A stretch of 6,444 bases of DNA from Clostridia bacterium. Lineage in GTDB: Bacteria; Bacillota; Clostridia; Oscillospirales; CAG-382. Numbering within the stretch: the first letter of the stretch is position 1; each line of letters starts with the position of its first letter. Under the pieces are notes generated by a model. That model did not search any database and had not been told where the DNA came from. It saw nothing but the letters and a program-made list of their open reading frames with translations. The DNA is taken from contig JAGCNA010000267.1 of assembly GCA_017646185.1 (NCBI GenBank), positions 1 to 6,444 on the forward strand, read 5' to 3'. Below, piece after piece: positions 5,551 through 6,444 of this stretch. Both the position numbers and the translations under genes were made by a program.

Positions 5551-6264
5551 ATGGCAGAATTCAAGCTTCCCCACAACCACGGGGACAGTAAAAACGCAAT
5601 TAAGATACACGGGGAGCTGAGCAATCTTTCCCGTTTCAACAATGCATCCGAGCTGTTTAAACAGCTTGGGGACACAACACGTCTGCGGGTATTCTGGCTT
5701 CTTTGCCACAGAGAAGAATGTGTAATAAATATTGCCGCATTACTTAATATGACAAGCCCTGCGGTTTCCCACCATCTGCGCCCTTTAAAAGAGCTTAACC
5801 TTATAGAAAGCAGCAGAAACGGAAAAGAAGTATACTACCGTGCCGCAGACACGGCGGAAAGTAAACTGCTGCACGAAATTTTAGAGCAGGTGATGGAGGT
5901 TTCCTGCCCGAAAAACGGGGGAAGCGAAATAACCCACAAGGAAACGGTGCACCGCATACACGAATATCTTACAGAGCATTTATCAGAACGGATAACCATT
6001 GAAGAGCTTTCGAAAAGGTTTCATATAAACACCACTACTCTTAAAAAGATATTCAAGGAGGTATACGGAGATTCCGTTGCCGCCCACATAAAAAAGCACC
6101 GCTTGGAAAAGGCGGCAAATCTTTTAAAAGATACGGAAATAAGCATTTTTGCCGCGGCAAAAGAGGTGGGGTACGATAGCCAAAGCCGTTTTACCACGGC
6201 GTTTAAGCAGGAGTTCGGAGTACTGCCCACCGAATTCCGAAAAAGGCAGCAAACAAAGGTATAG
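5551..6264 (+). CDS. ArsR/SmtB-AraC fusion transcriptional regulator (237 aa)
   Basis: Residues about 30-118 form an ArsR/SmtB winged-helix repressor domain: ASELFKQLGDTTRLRVFWLL, the recognition region NIAALLNMTSPAVSHHLRPL, and the wing SSRNGKEVYYRAAD. Residues about 131-234 form a complete AraC/XylS double helix-turn-helix: ITIEELSKRFHINTTTLKKIF, a linking helix, then AAAKEVGYDSQSRFTTAF and the family ending FGVLPTEFRK. Ordinary ArsR repressors stop near residue 120, so this is a genuine in-frame two-domain protein. Possible metal ligands are H8 and H10 (PHNHG), C52, H53 and C57 (LCHREECVIN), D100, H108, E116 and C119. Relative to CzrA/SmtB alpha-5 sites, two histidines are replaced (A102, Q113); relative to the SmtB alpha-3N site, C57 is kept and Asp becomes N60. 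AAAGAGGA six bases before ATG 5551 fixes the start. Divergent from the pump operon, it most likely senses the exported metal and represses both promoters; the role of the AraC part is unknown. Confidence 0.9.
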   Translation: MAEFKLPHNHGDSKNAIKIHGELSNLSRFNNASELFKQLGDTTRLRVFWLLCHREECVINIAALLNMTSPAVSHHLRPLKELNLIESSRNGKEVYYRAADTAESKLLHEILEQVMEVSCPKNGGSEITHKETVHRIHEYLTEHLSERITIEELSKRFHINTTTLKKIFKEVYGDSVAAHIKKHRLEKAANLLKDTEISIFAAAKEVGYDSQSRFTTAFKQEFGVLPTEFRKRQQTKV

Positions 6265-6290
6265 ACATTTTATAAACAATATACTATAAT
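6262..6290 (+). promoter_or_regulatory. Promoter of the AIM24-family gene, overlapping a stop codon
   Basis: TAGACA (6262-6267, five of six matches) and TATAAT (6285-6290) are spaced by 17 bases. The first three bases of the -35 are the TAG stop codon of the ArsR-AraC gene. I see no terminator hairpin between the two genes, so some readthrough from the regulator transcript is also possible. Confidence 0.65.
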
Positions 6291-6323
6291 AAACAAAACT
6301 CAAATAAAAGGAGAGAAAATATT

Positions 6324-6444
6324 ATGAAATACGTTATCGGCGGCGGCGCATTCCCTTACGTTACCTGTGACCTTGAAAACGGCGAAAAAATGATAACCGA
6401 AAAGGGCTCTATGATATGGATGTCACCCAATATGAAGATGGAAA
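6324..6444 (+). CDS. AIM24 / TIGR00266-family protein (N-terminal 40 residues, runs off the right edge)
   Basis: The first 40 residues begin MKYVIGGGAFPYVTCDLENG and continue through MITEKGSMIWMSPNMKME, the characteristic opening of the TIGR00266/AIM24 (formerly DUF124) family, whose members start with a strand, a PxVxCxL segment and a GSMxWMSPxM block. Bacterial members form a tryptophan-RNA-binding-attenuator-like beta fold of poorly defined function; the yeast mitochondrial member Aim24 is involved in inner-membrane organisation. The start at 6324 is preceded by AAGGAG (6308-6313) with a ten-base spacer. It has its own promoter and is probably not part of the metal locus. The remainder lies outside the window. 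Confidence 0.85.
   Translation, partial: MKYVIGGGAFPYVTCDLENGEKMITEKGSMIWMSPNMKME

Noticed and set aside
5419..5709. Minus-strand open frame across the divergent promoter region and the start of the regulator
   Set aside because: It is antisense to a clear ArsR domain, covers the operator and both promoters, and shows no domain or ribosome site.

Overview
The window looks like a chromosomal segment of a low-to-moderate GC Clostridia-type Firmicute, possibly an uncultured gut or anaerobic lineage. The grounds are strong purine-rich Shine-Dalgarno sites, near-consensus sigma-A promoters, and the gene families present: DUF1538 with P-II-like proteins, a split HMA / cadmium-zinc ATPase, a YwaF-like protein and AIM24. 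No species assignment is possible from sequence reading alone. I see no tRNA, rRNA, CRISPR array, insertion sequence or attachment site.

Region 1 (1-2232, minus strand) is a compact operon. An extended -10 promoter drives a 505-residue membrane protein with two tandem DUF1538 domains, corresponding to both halves of the UmpA/UmpB cation/proton antiporter family. Two P-II-like genes follow: one of 143 residues whose ribosome site overlaps the stop of the transporter gene, and one that overlaps it by a single base (TAATG) and runs off the left edge. The arrangement suggests a transporter controlled by two dedicated, non-canonical P-II-like proteins.

Region 2 (2340-3299, plus strand) is a single gene with its own consensus promoter. 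It encodes a seven-helix membrane protein resembling the YwaF/TIGR02206 group and ends at a hairpin that can terminate transcription from both sides.

Region 3 (3301-6264) is a metal-efflux locus. On the minus strand are a free-standing 72-residue HMA metal-binding protein and a 626-residue P1B-type ATPase without its own HMA domain, of the Zn/Cd/Pb class. Divergent from them is a 237-residue regulator that fuses an ArsR/SmtB winged helix to a complete C-terminal AraC-type double helix-turn-helix domain. The divergent promoters share -10 bases, and an 8-6-8 palindrome lies where one bound regulator could control both directions. This fusion regulator with its promoter is the most unusual item in the window.

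Region 4 (6262-6444, plus strand) is the start of an AIM24/TIGR00266-family gene. Its probable promoter begins inside the stop codon of the regulator gene.
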